Under the pieces are notes generated by a model. That model was given only the letters and a program-made list of their open reading frames with translations, ran no database searches and was not told the DNA's origin. The translations under genes and the position numbers were made by a program. Below, piece after piece: positions 6,238 to 11,596 of a stretch of 11,634 nucleotides of DNA. The stretch's first letter is position 1. Each line of letters begins with the position of its first letter. The stretch lies in assembly GCA_910584735.1 (NCBI GenBank), contig CAJUBM010000095.1:1-11634 (forward strand), given 5' to 3'. This DNA is from an uncultured Muribaculaceae bacterium. GTDB lineage: Bacteria > Bacteroidota > Bacteroidia > Bacteroidales > Muribaculaceae.

Positions 6238-6272
6238 CAAAGTTACGGAGGGTGGCGGCGAGGCGAAAAGAC
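6238..6272 (-). promoter_or_regulatory. Promoter of the 368-aa gene (GTCTTTTC-N19-TAACTTTG)
   Basis: GTCTTTTC (6265-6272), 19 bases, TAACTTTG (6238-6245) on the minus strand. The same octamer, spacing and box occur before the portal-like gene. Only CCCCT separates the box from the ATG at 6232, so transcription is expected to begin at or within a couple of bases of the start codon. The octamer follows a terminator stem at 6276-6306 almost directly. Confidence 0.65.
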
Positions 6273-6275
6273 AGT

Positions 6276-6306
6276 CAGCGGTCGCTTCCTTCCGAAGCGA
6301 CCGCTG
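6276..6306 (-). terminator. Terminator after the 66-aa gene
   Basis: AGCGGTCGCTTC (6277-6288) and GAAGCGACCGCT (6294-6305) form a perfect 12-bp stem, extended to 13 by C6276-G6306, with a 5-base loop. On the minus strand it lies just after the stop of the 66-aa gene and is followed by GACTGTCTTTTCG, which provides a short T-rich tract. That T-rich tract is also the upstream octamer of the next promoter. Confidence 0.75.
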
Positions 6307-6317
6307 TGTGGCAGGGG

Positions 6318-6518
6318 TTAAAGTGTGGTTATCGAATTTGTCTTGTCAATCTTGCAGAGGCGCAGGGTGTAGGGCTGACCTCCGAAGTCGCTTTGCACTT
6401 TTATAAATTCCTCGCCGTCGCGCCAGCAGTAGAAAAGGGCGAGCCGTAGGGCATCGGTATCGGAGTCGGCGTAGAAGCGCCATGAGCCTTGTCGTGTGAA
6501 GCATTTGTATTCGTACAT
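6318..6518 (-). CDS. Small phage-associated protein, 66 aa
   Basis: Begins MYEYKCFTRQGSWRFYADSD, continues TDALRLALFYCWRDGEEF and ends KIDKTNSITTL. I selected the ATG at 6518 and not the long upstream extension, because the extension is low-sense and runs through the hairpin at 6562-6584. No family is recognised. The pattern of a short beta start, a central amphipathic helix and conserved aromatics resembles the 64-aa protein at 7667-7861. It is bounded by terminator-like stems on both sides, so it may be its own small transcript. Confidence 0.65.
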   Translation of the reverse strand: MYEYKCFTRQGSWRFYADSDTDALRLALFYCWRDGEEFIKVQSDFGGQPYTLRLCKIDKTNSITTL

Positions 6519-6561
6519 CGTCGTGAGATTTATAAGGTTGGACTTCAAGGGGAGAGAGAAA

Positions 6562-6584
6562 GAGAGAGGCATTACGCCTCTCTC
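6562..6584 (-). terminator. Hairpin at the stop codon of the 104-aa gene
   Basis: GAGAGAGGC (6562-6570) and GCCTCTCTC (6576-6584) are perfect 9-bp arms around a 5-base loop that contains the stop codon (6572-6574). On the minus strand a TTTCTCTCTCCCC stretch follows. The T content is modest, so this is a possible terminator or mRNA-stabilising end rather than a certain one. Confidence 0.5.
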
Positions 6585-6886
6585 GCGGCCTCGAAAGCGA
6601 GGCGGTCGTAGATGTTTTGGGAGATAACGGCACCGTACCGGGCTTTGAGCAGGTGCATATATCTTATCGCGCTTTGGGCTGTCTTGCAGCCGCACCCTAC
6701 ATTATCTTTTGGAGCCACGCCCTTGAAGTAGACGTACCAGCGGTTGAACTTGCGCTGCGCCACGATGAGTTTAGGGGTGAGGGTCGGCTTGGTATCGACG
6801 ACGGGGGCCTGGGTCTGCTTCTTCGCACGGGTCGAAGTGGTTTTAGCCTTTTTGTTTTCTGCGGTTTTGGAGGTTTTCTTTGCCAT
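6572..6886 (-). CDS. Small Lys-rich phage-associated protein, 104 aa
   Basis: The first ~35 residues are strongly basic and disordered-looking (MAKKTSKTAENKKAKTTSTR, then AKKQTQAPVV), like a nucleic-acid-binding tail. A compact second part follows: KLIVAQRKFNRWYVYFKGVA, a CGCKTAQSAIRYMHLLKARYG helix and YDRLAFEAAREA. The CGC pair is the only cysteine motif. No family is recognised. Its leader is a paralogous copy of the leader of the 64-aa gene at 7667-7861, which suggests common regulation. A DNA-binding or nucleoid-type role is inference from the basic tail only. Confidence 0.65.
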   Translation of the reverse strand: MAKKTSKTAENKKAKTTSTRAKKQTQAPVVDTKPTLTPKLIVAQRKFNRWYVYFKGVAPKDNVGCGCKTAQSAIRYMHLLKARYGAVISQNIYDRLAFEAAREA

Positions 6887-7075
6887 GATTTTGAAGTGTT
6901 TGGGGGTTTGAGAAGTGAGCCGAGGCTCTTAATTTTTACGAACAATCAAAAGTGCGGTCGTAATGAGCTGCCAAAAGCAAGGGTGATTACGCTCTTGCAG
7001 GAGCTTGCGCCGAAAGAGGGGGGAACGCGGAGCGCACACCTGCCCTTGCGCCAGTGAATGACCGTACTAACTTTG
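6887..7075. repeat. Duplicated divergent control region, copy 1
   Basis: Similar to 7862-8088. Shared blocks in the same order are: TTTTGAAG close to the minus-strand start codon, ATTTTTACG (6932-6940) followed by CAATCA (6943-6948), then TGCCCTTG-N19-TAACTTTG (7041-7075) facing the plus strand. The copies are diverged between the blocks, but order and ends are kept. It separates the 104-aa minus-strand gene from a plus-strand open frame. Confidence 0.6.
7041..7075 (+). promoter_or_regulatory. Plus-strand promoter, copy 1 (TGCCCTTG-N19-TAACTTTG)
   Basis: TGCCCTTG (7041-7048), 19 bases, TAACTTTG (7068-7075). A near-copy with 20-base spacing is at 8053-8088, sharing also the GACC and GT(n)C bases before the -7 box. 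It points into a gene-poor stretch with a short cysteine-containing open frame. No minus-strand promoter for the 104-aa gene was found in this region. Confidence 0.55.
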
Positions 7076-7205
7076 TGACGGAAAAATAAGCCCCCGGCTC
7101 GCTCCCCCGGACATCTTCAAGGCAAAGGAGGCCGACCGCAGGGAACAATGGCAAAACCGCTCCGTGCGCAGATGCGGCTCGTGCTCCACGGTCGGCGAAG
7201 CCTGA
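7071..7205 (+). other. Short cysteine-containing open frame without a good start
   Basis: The frame is open from 7071 to a TGA at 7203-7205. Its second half reads like protein: PDIFKAKEADRREQWQNRS, then VRRCGSCSTVGEA with a CxxC pair. It lies directly after the plus-strand promoter at 7041-7075. There is no ATG, GTG or TTG at a suitable place. A GTG at 7075 overlaps the -7 box and leads, after five A's (7082-7086), into a stop in another frame. This could be a decayed gene, a frameshifted gene or chance. The paralogous region has a better-formed Cys-rich frame at 8115-8276. Confidence 0.25.
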
Positions 7206-7263
7206 CCCTCGCACGGGCACGGCGGTGGCGGCAAGTTTGGCGTTGGGGAGTTTCAAGGGTTGG

Positions 7264-7298
7264 TGGTGAGAGGTTAGTGGTTGTAGGTTAGAGGTTAG
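7264..7298. repeat. AGGTTAG heptad array, copy 1
   Basis: Five heptads: TGGTGAG, AGGTTAG, TGGTTGT, AGGTTAG, AGGTTAG. This is the same 7-bp unit as at 7542-7562, in the same orientation. Complementary-strand frames read LTSNLQPLTS. Unlike the RRATTGG arrays, a perfect AGGTTAG array contains a stop codon in every frame on both strands, and both copies lie outside genes. Confidence 0.75.
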
Positions 7299-7541
7299 AG
7301 AGCGCGATGAGATATTTGCATCTGCGCCCGTGTGGGGTGCGTGTTCCAAAACGATGCGACCGCCCGGGTCGAGGCTGTGGGGGTGGCGCACCCGGCTGCG
7401 GCCCCCTCTCCCCTTGCAGTCCAACCTCTCACGGCGTATGTGGCGAATGGTTCACGGTCAAGGCGCGGTGCTTGTCGGCTCGGATAGCGATGCGGTGCGG
7501 TATTCCGTTGGGTGGCGGTCGGCGTGAGGGGCTATGGGGGA

Positions 7542-7562
7542 AGGTTAGAGGTTAGAGGTTAG
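7542..7562. repeat. AGGTTAG heptad array, copy 2
   Basis: Three perfect AGGTTAG heptads followed by a degenerate AGGTGGC. Together with copy 1 it brackets 7299-7541, about 240 bp of GC-rich non-genic sequence. Confidence 0.8.
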
Positions 7563-7619
7563 AGGTGGCCGGCGGTGGCCGGATTGTATTATGCTGCGTA
7601 GGGGGCGAAAGAGCAAAGT

Positions 7620-7646
7620 GAGAGTTGACCCGTGGGGTCAACCCTC
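7620..7646 (-). terminator. Strong hairpin after the 64-aa gene
   Basis: GTTGACCC (7624-7631) and GGGTCAAC (7635-7642) form a perfect 8-bp stem with a 3-base loop, extended by GAG/CTC beyond one mismatch. It is 20 bases after the minus-strand stop of the 64-aa gene. No T-run follows on either strand, so termination would depend on the stem alone. Confidence 0.45.
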
Positions 7647-7666
7647 TATCGTTGGAGAGGTGGAGA

Positions 7667-7861
7667 TTAGTATTCGCAGGAGCCTTGTACCATAGTGTAG
7701 TCTGCGTCGGGCACCTGGGCTGCTGCCTTTTCCTGTGCCTCGTCGGCTGTCCGGGCAATTACATATACTATTTCGCTTTCGCCGTCGAAGGTGATAACTT
7801 CTACTTGATATTCTTTGAGGCGGCGGTTTGTATCGAGGGAGATGCAGCTAACGTATGTCAT
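7667..7861 (-). CDS. Small protein, 64 aa
   Basis: Begins MTYVSCISLDTNRRLKEYQV, continues EVITFDGESEIVYVIARTAD and a helical EAQEKAAAQVPDADY, and ends TMVQGSCEY. The beta-beta-helix pattern with ADEAQEKA resembles small phage-encoded proteins of Bacteroidales, with no known role. The start is supported by the leader it shares with the 104-aa gene (TTTTGAAG a few bases upstream). It is the most upstream minus-strand gene of the phage-like part and is followed by a strong hairpin. Confidence 0.65.
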   Translation of the reverse strand: MTYVSCISLDTNRRLKEYQVEVITFDGESEIVYVIARTADEAQEKAAAQVPDADYTMVQGSCEY

Positions 7862-8088
7862 GGTTTTGAAGTTTTTGAGGGTTATTACTGTGCGCCGGGG
7901 CGCGTTTGATTTTTACGCCGCAATCAGGGAACGGTTGAGCCAGTCGGCACGACGGTAGCCAACAAGGGTTCGGGGCAAAGGGTTTATCCCCTGTGGAATA
8001 CTCTTTTTTATGCTTGCCTGAAAAAAGGAAGATTTTTGCCCTGAACGTGTCTTGCCCTTGTCAGCGTAGGCGACCCGTTCTAACTTTG
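7862..8088. repeat. Duplicated divergent control region, copy 2
   Basis: Paralogous to 6887-7075, with the same blocks in the same order: TTTTGAAG next to the minus-strand start, ATTTTTACG (7909-7917), CAATCA (7921-7926), and the plus-strand promoter TGCCCTTG-N20-TAACTTTG (8053-8088). It separates the 64-aa minus-strand gene from a plus-strand Cys-rich frame. An A/T-rich part (8007-8040) is unique to this copy. Confidence 0.6.
8053..8088 (+). promoter_or_regulatory. Plus-strand promoter, copy 2 (TGCCCTTG-N20-TAACTTTG)
   Basis: TGCCCTTG (8053-8060), 20 bases, TAACTTTG (8081-8088). The box is a perfect TAnnTTTG match, and the TTG at 8058-8060 is suitably placed for the -33 element. It would transcribe the short frame at 8115-8276 with a leader of roughly 20 bases. 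Confidence 0.6.
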
Positions 8089-8114
8089 CGAAGTGAAATA
8101 TCAACCGTGCTTCC

Positions 8115-8276
8115 GTGCGTGTTTACAAGTATGACTCCCTCAAACAACTGCCTCGCAAAACTATGATATATGTTTGCCTCCCACGGTGCGAGCCGTTGCA
8201 TCACACCAATCTATGCCGTGAGGTTATCCCCGACGGCCAAAGCACTCTTTATTCTTATTGCCCGAACTGCCGATGA
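8115..8276 (+). CDS. Tiny Cys-rich, zinc-ribbon-like protein, 53 aa
   Basis: Reads from a GTG: V-RVYKYDSLKQLPRKT, then MIYVCLPRCEPLHHTNLCRE, and ends LYSYCPNCR. Four cysteines fall in CxxxC and CPNC, with an HH pair and a further Cys between them; this is the layout of a small zinc-binding knuckle. An ATG at 8163 (codon 17) would leave a 37-aa protein. A short overlapping frame at 8132 (ATG) ends in TGA across that ATG (ATGA). The promoter at 8053-8088 is well placed. No named family is recognised. GTG start use and short length leave doubt. Confidence 0.45.
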   Translation: MRVYKYDSLKQLPRKTMIYVCLPRCEPLHHTNLCREVIPDGQSTLYSYCPNCR

Positions 8277-8362
8277 TGCGCCATAGAATTGCAGCCCTGT
8301 GTCCTGTGCAGCCGGAACACCGCTGTAAGGCTCTTTGCGAATACTCCGCCTCCCGGAGATAG
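8273..8362 (+). CDS. Possible coupled micro-frame, 29 aa
   Basis: Overlaps the TGA of the 53-aa frame (ATGATG at 8273-8278) and reads MMRHRIAALCPVQPEHRC, then KALCEYSASRR, with three cysteines. The overlap is of the translational-coupling type. It could instead be the continuation of the 53-aa protein after a frameshift, or chance. Two still shorter frames follow (8371-8415, and a GTG frame 8412-8510 overlapping by GTGA); I do not list them as genes. Confidence 0.25.
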   Translation: MMRHRIAALCPVQPEHRCKALCEYSASRR

Positions 8363-8424
8363 AGGCCGTAATGAACGGTCGCAGTCCTTATCTTTGCGAA
8401 GCGCCCTCGGAGTGATACCGCTCT

Positions 8425-8499
8425 CCCTCGGGGGTGGCCGAGGGGCACGGAATGGCAGCGGACTCCGGCTCTATCATCAGGATAGATCCGAAGTCCGCT
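8425..8499. ncRNA. Two strong hairpins directly upstream of element B
   Basis: First hairpin: CCCTCGG (8425-8431) with CCGAGGG (8438-8444), loop GGGTGG. Second: a 43-nt near-palindrome, AGCGGACT (8457-8464), CGG (8466-8468), TCTATC (8470-8475), loop ATCAG, then GATAGA (8481-8486), CCG (8488-8490), AGTCCGCT (8492-8499). It has 17 pairs and two symmetric mismatches. With the three hairpins of element B, this makes a ~170-nt region dominated by stems, which is unusual for non-coding DNA. A -7-like TATCTTTG lies at 8389-8396. A structured RNA is a reasonable reading but not proven. Confidence 0.4.
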
Positions 8500-8505
8500 G
8501 TCTAT

Positions 8506-8601
8506 GTTAGCGATATACGCCCTCAACGGGTCGAGATTACAAGCTCGACGGCTTGCCGCATTAGCGCGACGGCGCGGTGGCGCCGGAACACATTAAGAAA
8601 T
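8506..8601. ncRNA. Structured repeat element, copy B
   Basis: Same order and orientation as copy A (5033-5131). Stems on the plus strand are GTCGAG/CTCGAC (8530-8535 with 8544-8549), CGG-CTTG-CCG (8549-8558) and CGGCGC-GGTG-GCGCCG (8570-8585). The loop of the first hairpin is eight bases long in both copies although its sequence differs. No gene starts next to copy B, unlike copy A. The minus-strand 216-aa gene ends 55 bases away. Confidence 0.6.
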
Positions 8602-8655
8602 TCCCCGACAATCGCTGCCGAGGATAATCTATGTTGTATGATTAGGTGTTTAAGG

Positions 8656-9306
8656 TTATTTGAAAATCCAATATGCCAACGACACCGAAAAAGTCCGTTG
8701 CTTGCCGTTGCCATAATAGGTTGCGGTCGCAAGTCCTAAATCGTATTCCGCCTTGATTGAAAAGTTGCGATACCCGATGTTAAGAGCGAAAGCGAGTCCT
8801 CCGTCGTTTCGGTTACAGGGACGATAAACCGTTCCGTCGGTGCCGGAAAATGTAGATGTCCTCTCGGTATATGGTTGGTTAAAGGCATCTACGCCGTCTA
8901 TAAGCGCATACCCTCCGACACCTACGGCATAGTAGCCGCCTACGAAGGGTTTGATGCTGAAATGATTGCCTATGTTGAATTTATAGCCAATCATCACCGG
9001 CAGCTGTAAATAGTCCATTTCCGCAAATTTGATAGCGTTGATTTCGGTGCCTGACAAACGTATGCCGGAAGTTGTGGCACCCTTTCGGATATACGCAAGC
9101 CCTGCCTCCAAACATATTTTATTGGCAAGTTGGTATTCGGCATCAAGGCCAAACTTAAAACCGCTTCGGGCGGTGGCCTTATATTCGCTTACATCGAGGG
9201 TGTTGTTAACATATCCGGCTTCAATCCCAAAATTCCATGATTGAGCCATAATATCTGCCGGAACAGCAAACAGGGCGATAAGAATTATTGTGATAAGATG
9301 TTTCAT
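8656..9306 (-). CDS. Outer-membrane beta-barrel (porin-family) protein, 216 aa
   Basis: The signal peptide MKHLITIILIALFAVPADIM ends with AQ|S at about residue 22. The mature part is a small 8-strand-type barrel: alternating aromatic strands (FGIEAGY, FGLDAEYQL, CLEAGLAYI, MDYLQLPVMIGYKF, FSIKPFVGGYYAVGVGG, FALNIGYRNFSIKAEYDLGL) and a C-terminal FSVSLAYWIF strand, which fits recognition by the barrel-insertion machinery. This matches the PF13568-like 'outer membrane beta-barrel' proteins of Bacteroidota. It probably folds in the outer membrane; the substrate is unknown. It follows the 714-aa barrel gene on the same strand after a 78-base gap containing a terminator-like hairpin, so they may be separate transcripts. 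Confidence 0.9.
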   Translation of the reverse strand: MKHLITIILIALFAVPADIMAQSWNFGIEAGYVNNTLDVSEYKATARSGFKFGLDAEYQLANKICLEAGLAYIRKGATTSGIRLSGTEINAIKFAEMDYLQLPVMIGYKFNIGNHFSIKPFVGGYYAVGVGGYALIDGVDAFNQPYTERTSTFSGTDGTVYRPCNRNDGGLAFALNIGYRNFSIKAEYDLGLATATYYGNGKQRTFSVSLAYWIFK

Positions 9307-9333
9307 ACTGCGTTATTGTTCAAATGTTATAAA

Positions 9334-9359
9334 GGACTCCCGACTCTCGCCGGGAGCCC
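9334..9359 (-). terminator. Terminator-like hairpin after the 714-aa gene
   Basis: CTCCCG (9337-9342) pairs with CGGGAG (9351-9356), with further GG/CC pairs outside one mismatch and an 8-base loop. On the minus strand the stem is followed by TCCTTTATAAC. It lies about 25 bases after the 714-aa stop and before the 216-aa gene. The T tract is short. Confidence 0.5.
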
Positions 9360-9384
9360 CATTCTTGCATGAAATATTTGTTGT

Positions 9385-11529
9385 CTATTTTGTTCTGCCG
9401 GACTGGTCTTCCTTGGAGTCACGCCATACTCCGTTGACTTTATCACGTCCAAAGCGGTAGCTTATTCCAAACAGCACAGCAGCCGGGTGGGCGTTGAAAG
9501 TGTGCCGTATGGTATAGTCTGCGTAATGCTCTTTTGATTTTGTCTTGTTCCACCCGAAGATGTCATTTGCACTCAATCGCAGATTGAGTCGGTCGTTGAG
9601 TAATGAGTATCTGAGGGAGAAATTGAGAATTTGGAATGAGTCGTAATTTATCAAGTTCTGCTGCCACGGGAAGAAGTGTGTAAATTGAGCACTGAAAATC
9701 AGTGTTTTTTGTCGGTTGAGCATTACGTTGGTTGTCAGTTCAAGTTTGCCGGACCAGTCTTCCATACTTTTGATTTTGAAATCGGGAACATCGCTGTGCG
9801 AATATGTGCGGAATACCTCACCACCGGCACCTATCTCCCAACGGTCAAAGAATGTGCGTCTGTAATTGGCATAGAGTCCTGTCTTGTTAGTAGATAGGCA
9901 ATTATATGGAATTGTGCTTATAGTGCCTGTTTCGTCAAATCTGTTGACATATCCGATAGCATCAGATGCAAATGAGGTGTAGAGCACGGCATATAAACCT
10001 CCGAGTCCATAGTAATTTATCTCGGCATTGTTGTATATGGTAGGTTTTAAAGCAGGGTTTCCTGCGGAATACTCGTCGGTAGTGGAATAGTATCTGAACG
10101 GATTAAGCTCCCACAGGTTCGGACGACCCATACCCATTGAGTAACTTATATTGAAAGAACCGATGCGGTCTTTATTCCAGGAGAGGTTGAAAGTCGGGAA
10201 TAGGTGTCCGTAGTTGTCGCGGTCAATTTGAGATAGGGAGATTTGTTTGCCTTTCGTCCACGTGTATTCATATCTCAATCCGATTTTACCCCAAACACCT
10301 GCGCCAAAACCACGGGAGGCGGTGATATATGCTGCGGCTACGCGCTCCGAATAGTCAAAAATATTGGTTTCGGTATTTGGGGTGGCACCGTTGCCATAAG
10401 CATACATCATAGAGTTGTCGGAAGAATTGAGTATGTCGGTATAAGCGACACCTGTTTCCAATTCCGCCCAGCTGTAAGGGAGTTTGAAGTCCGCTTTACC
10501 GCTGTGAAAACGGTAATTGCTCTTGCCGTCTTCGTGTACTTCATAAGGGTCGGAGTTAACGCTGTATGTGGTTGTAATATCCGACAGTTCAGGGCTATGA
10601 CGGTTGAAATAATTGTAAGTCAGCTGTAAGGACTCGCCCTTGTTTCCGAAATTCCAGTCATAGAAGCCGGTAAGAGTAAGGGCATTGTTAGGGCGTGATT
10701 TGGAAGTGGTCTGCGATGATGAGGAATATCCGCCGTAATCGGTAAAGTTGGTTCCGTTGTTGGAGGAGGCTTCGTAATTGTAGTTTGCAATCAGGCCGAT
10801 ATTCATATCAGGGGTAAATTTGTATCTGAACAGAGCATTTACCCCGGCATCAAACAGGTGCAATTTATTCCGAGTGGAGGATAAACGGGAGGGGGTGCCG
10901 TCGGAAAATATGTATTCCATATCGTTGTCGTTGGTGCCGTAATTGTTCATCACGCTTGCATCAAGCGACATTTCGATTTTTCTTGTGGTATGGCTGACGC
11001 TACCGCTGACATATTCGCGTAGTTTATCCCCATAACTTAACGAGCCATACAGGTTGCCTTTGGAGCCGAGAGTTTCATTGCGAGTGGTGATTGAGATATA
11101 TACAGCATTGGGTTCTGCTGCATATCGGGAGGGTGGCGTTGTCAGCAACTCGATTTTCTCAATATCTTCCGCTTGCAGGCTTTTAAGGCGCATAGACATG
11201 GCAGAAACATCGAGTTCCATAAGTATGCCGTCAATTATATAACGGACGGTTCCTTTGCCGGCAACGGTGACAGCACCGTTATTCACGGAAACACGGGGTA
11301 CGCGGTCAAGTACGGATTCTCCGTCAAGACCCTTGGCATAGGGGTCGTTCTTGACGAGATAGACGAGCTTACCCTCCTGTTGCTTTACAACAGGGCGTTT
11401 TGCCACAACGACAACTTCGTTGAGTTCAAGCTCTTTCTCCCACGAATCCGTTATGGAATCGTTGGGAGCCTGTGCAAAAGCCGAGGCAGATGCCAGGATT
11501 AGAAGTGCGAAATTAGATAATATTTTCAT
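9385..11529 (-). CDS. TonB-receptor-like outer membrane beta-barrel protein, 714 aa
   Basis: The signal peptide MKILSNFALLILASASAFAQ is cleaved near residue 20. ELNEVVVVAKRP (35-46) is a TonB-box-like segment. Residues ~50-150 form a plug-like domain (VPRVSVNNGAVTVAGKGTVR, YIIDG, then IEKIELLTTPPSRYAAEP). From ~160 on there is a long barrel of aromatic-edged strands. It lacks the N-terminal carboxypeptidase-regulatory-like domain common in SusC-type receptors and has no paired SusD-type gene in the window. It best fits the Bacteroidota 'outer membrane beta-barrel family' (PF14905-like) group. The ligand is unknown. It probably forms a module with the 216-aa barrel downstream. It is AT-richer than the phage-like genes. 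Confidence 0.9.
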   Translation of the reverse strand: MKILSNFALLILASASAFAQAPNDSITDSWEKELELNEVVVVAKRPVVKQQEGKLVYLVKNDPYAKGLDGESVLDRVPRVSVNNGAVTVAGKGTVRYIIDGILMELDVSAMSMRLKSLQAEDIEKIELLTTPPSRYAAEPNAVYISITTRNETLGSKGNLYGSLSYGDKLREYVSGSVSHTTRKIEMSLDASVMNNYGTNDNDMEYIFSDGTPSRLSSTRNKLHLFDAGVNALFRYKFTPDMNIGLIANYNYEASSNNGTNFTDYGGYSSSSQTTSKSRPNNALTLTGFYDWNFGNKGESLQLTYNYFNRHSPELSDITTTYSVNSDPYEVHEDGKSNYRFHSGKADFKLPYSWAELETGVAYTDILNSSDNSMMYAYGNGATPNTETNIFDYSERVAAAYITASRGFGAGVWGKIGLRYEYTWTKGKQISLSQIDRDNYGHLFPTFNLSWNKDRIGSFNISYSMGMGRPNLWELNPFRYYSTTDEYSAGNPALKPTIYNNAEINYYGLGGLYAVLYTSFASDAIGYVNRFDETGTISTIPYNCLSTNKTGLYANYRRTFFDRWEIGAGGEVFRTYSHSDVPDFKIKSMEDWSGKLELTTNVMLNRQKTLIFSAQFTHFFPWQQNLINYDSFQILNFSLRYSLLNDRLNLRLSANDIFGWNKTKSKEHYADYTIRHTFNAHPAAVLFGISYRFGRDKVNGVWRDSKEDQSGRTK

Positions 11530-11558
11530 CGGCGTAAGTTTTGTTGATTTTACTGATG

Positions 11559-11566
11559 CAAAATTA
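11559..11566 (-). promoter_or_regulatory. -7 box of the 714-aa gene
   Basis: TAATTTTG on the minus strand is a perfect match to TAnnTTTG, 29 bases before the ATG at 11529. A convincing -33 element was not found at 19-21 bases upstream, so an activator may be needed. Confidence 0.45.
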
Positions 11567-11596
11567 CAGCCGTTGAAAATTCCTTGCCATACCCAA

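Larger units (their letters stand above)
7206..7619. other. GC-rich stretch with no gene I can support
   Basis: Open frames exist on both strands (for example 7307-7555 plus and 6987-7424 minus), but they are Arg-, Gly- and Pro-rich, lack recognisable domains or a ribosome-binding site, and run through repeats. The stretch holds two AGGTTAG arrays and otherwise unique GC-rich sequence. Nothing else is recognised. Confidence 0.5.

Noticed and set aside
6987..7424. 145-codon minus-strand open frame
   Set aside because: Composition is Arg/Gly/Ala-rich with no domain. It runs through an AGGTTAG array and across a convincing plus-strand promoter; high GC alone explains the openness.
7307..7555. 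82-codon plus-strand frame with eight cysteines
   Set aside because: Cysteines are irregularly spaced with no knuckle motif. The frame has no promoter or ribosome-binding site of its own and ends in an array; GC-rich chance is more likely.
8389..8396. TATCTTTG as a full promoter for the structured region
   Set aside because: The -7 match is good, but no TTG-type -33 element is found at the right distance, so I mention it only as -7-like.
8224..8526. 100-codon minus-strand frame across the hairpins
   Set aside because: It needs a TTG start inside element B and overlaps the better-supported plus-strand Cys-rich frame and several strong stems.
5033..8601. Elements A and B as phage attachment sites
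   Set aside because: No integrase or tRNA is next to either copy. The copies differ in a compensatory way within a stem, which is not expected of att cores made by recombination.
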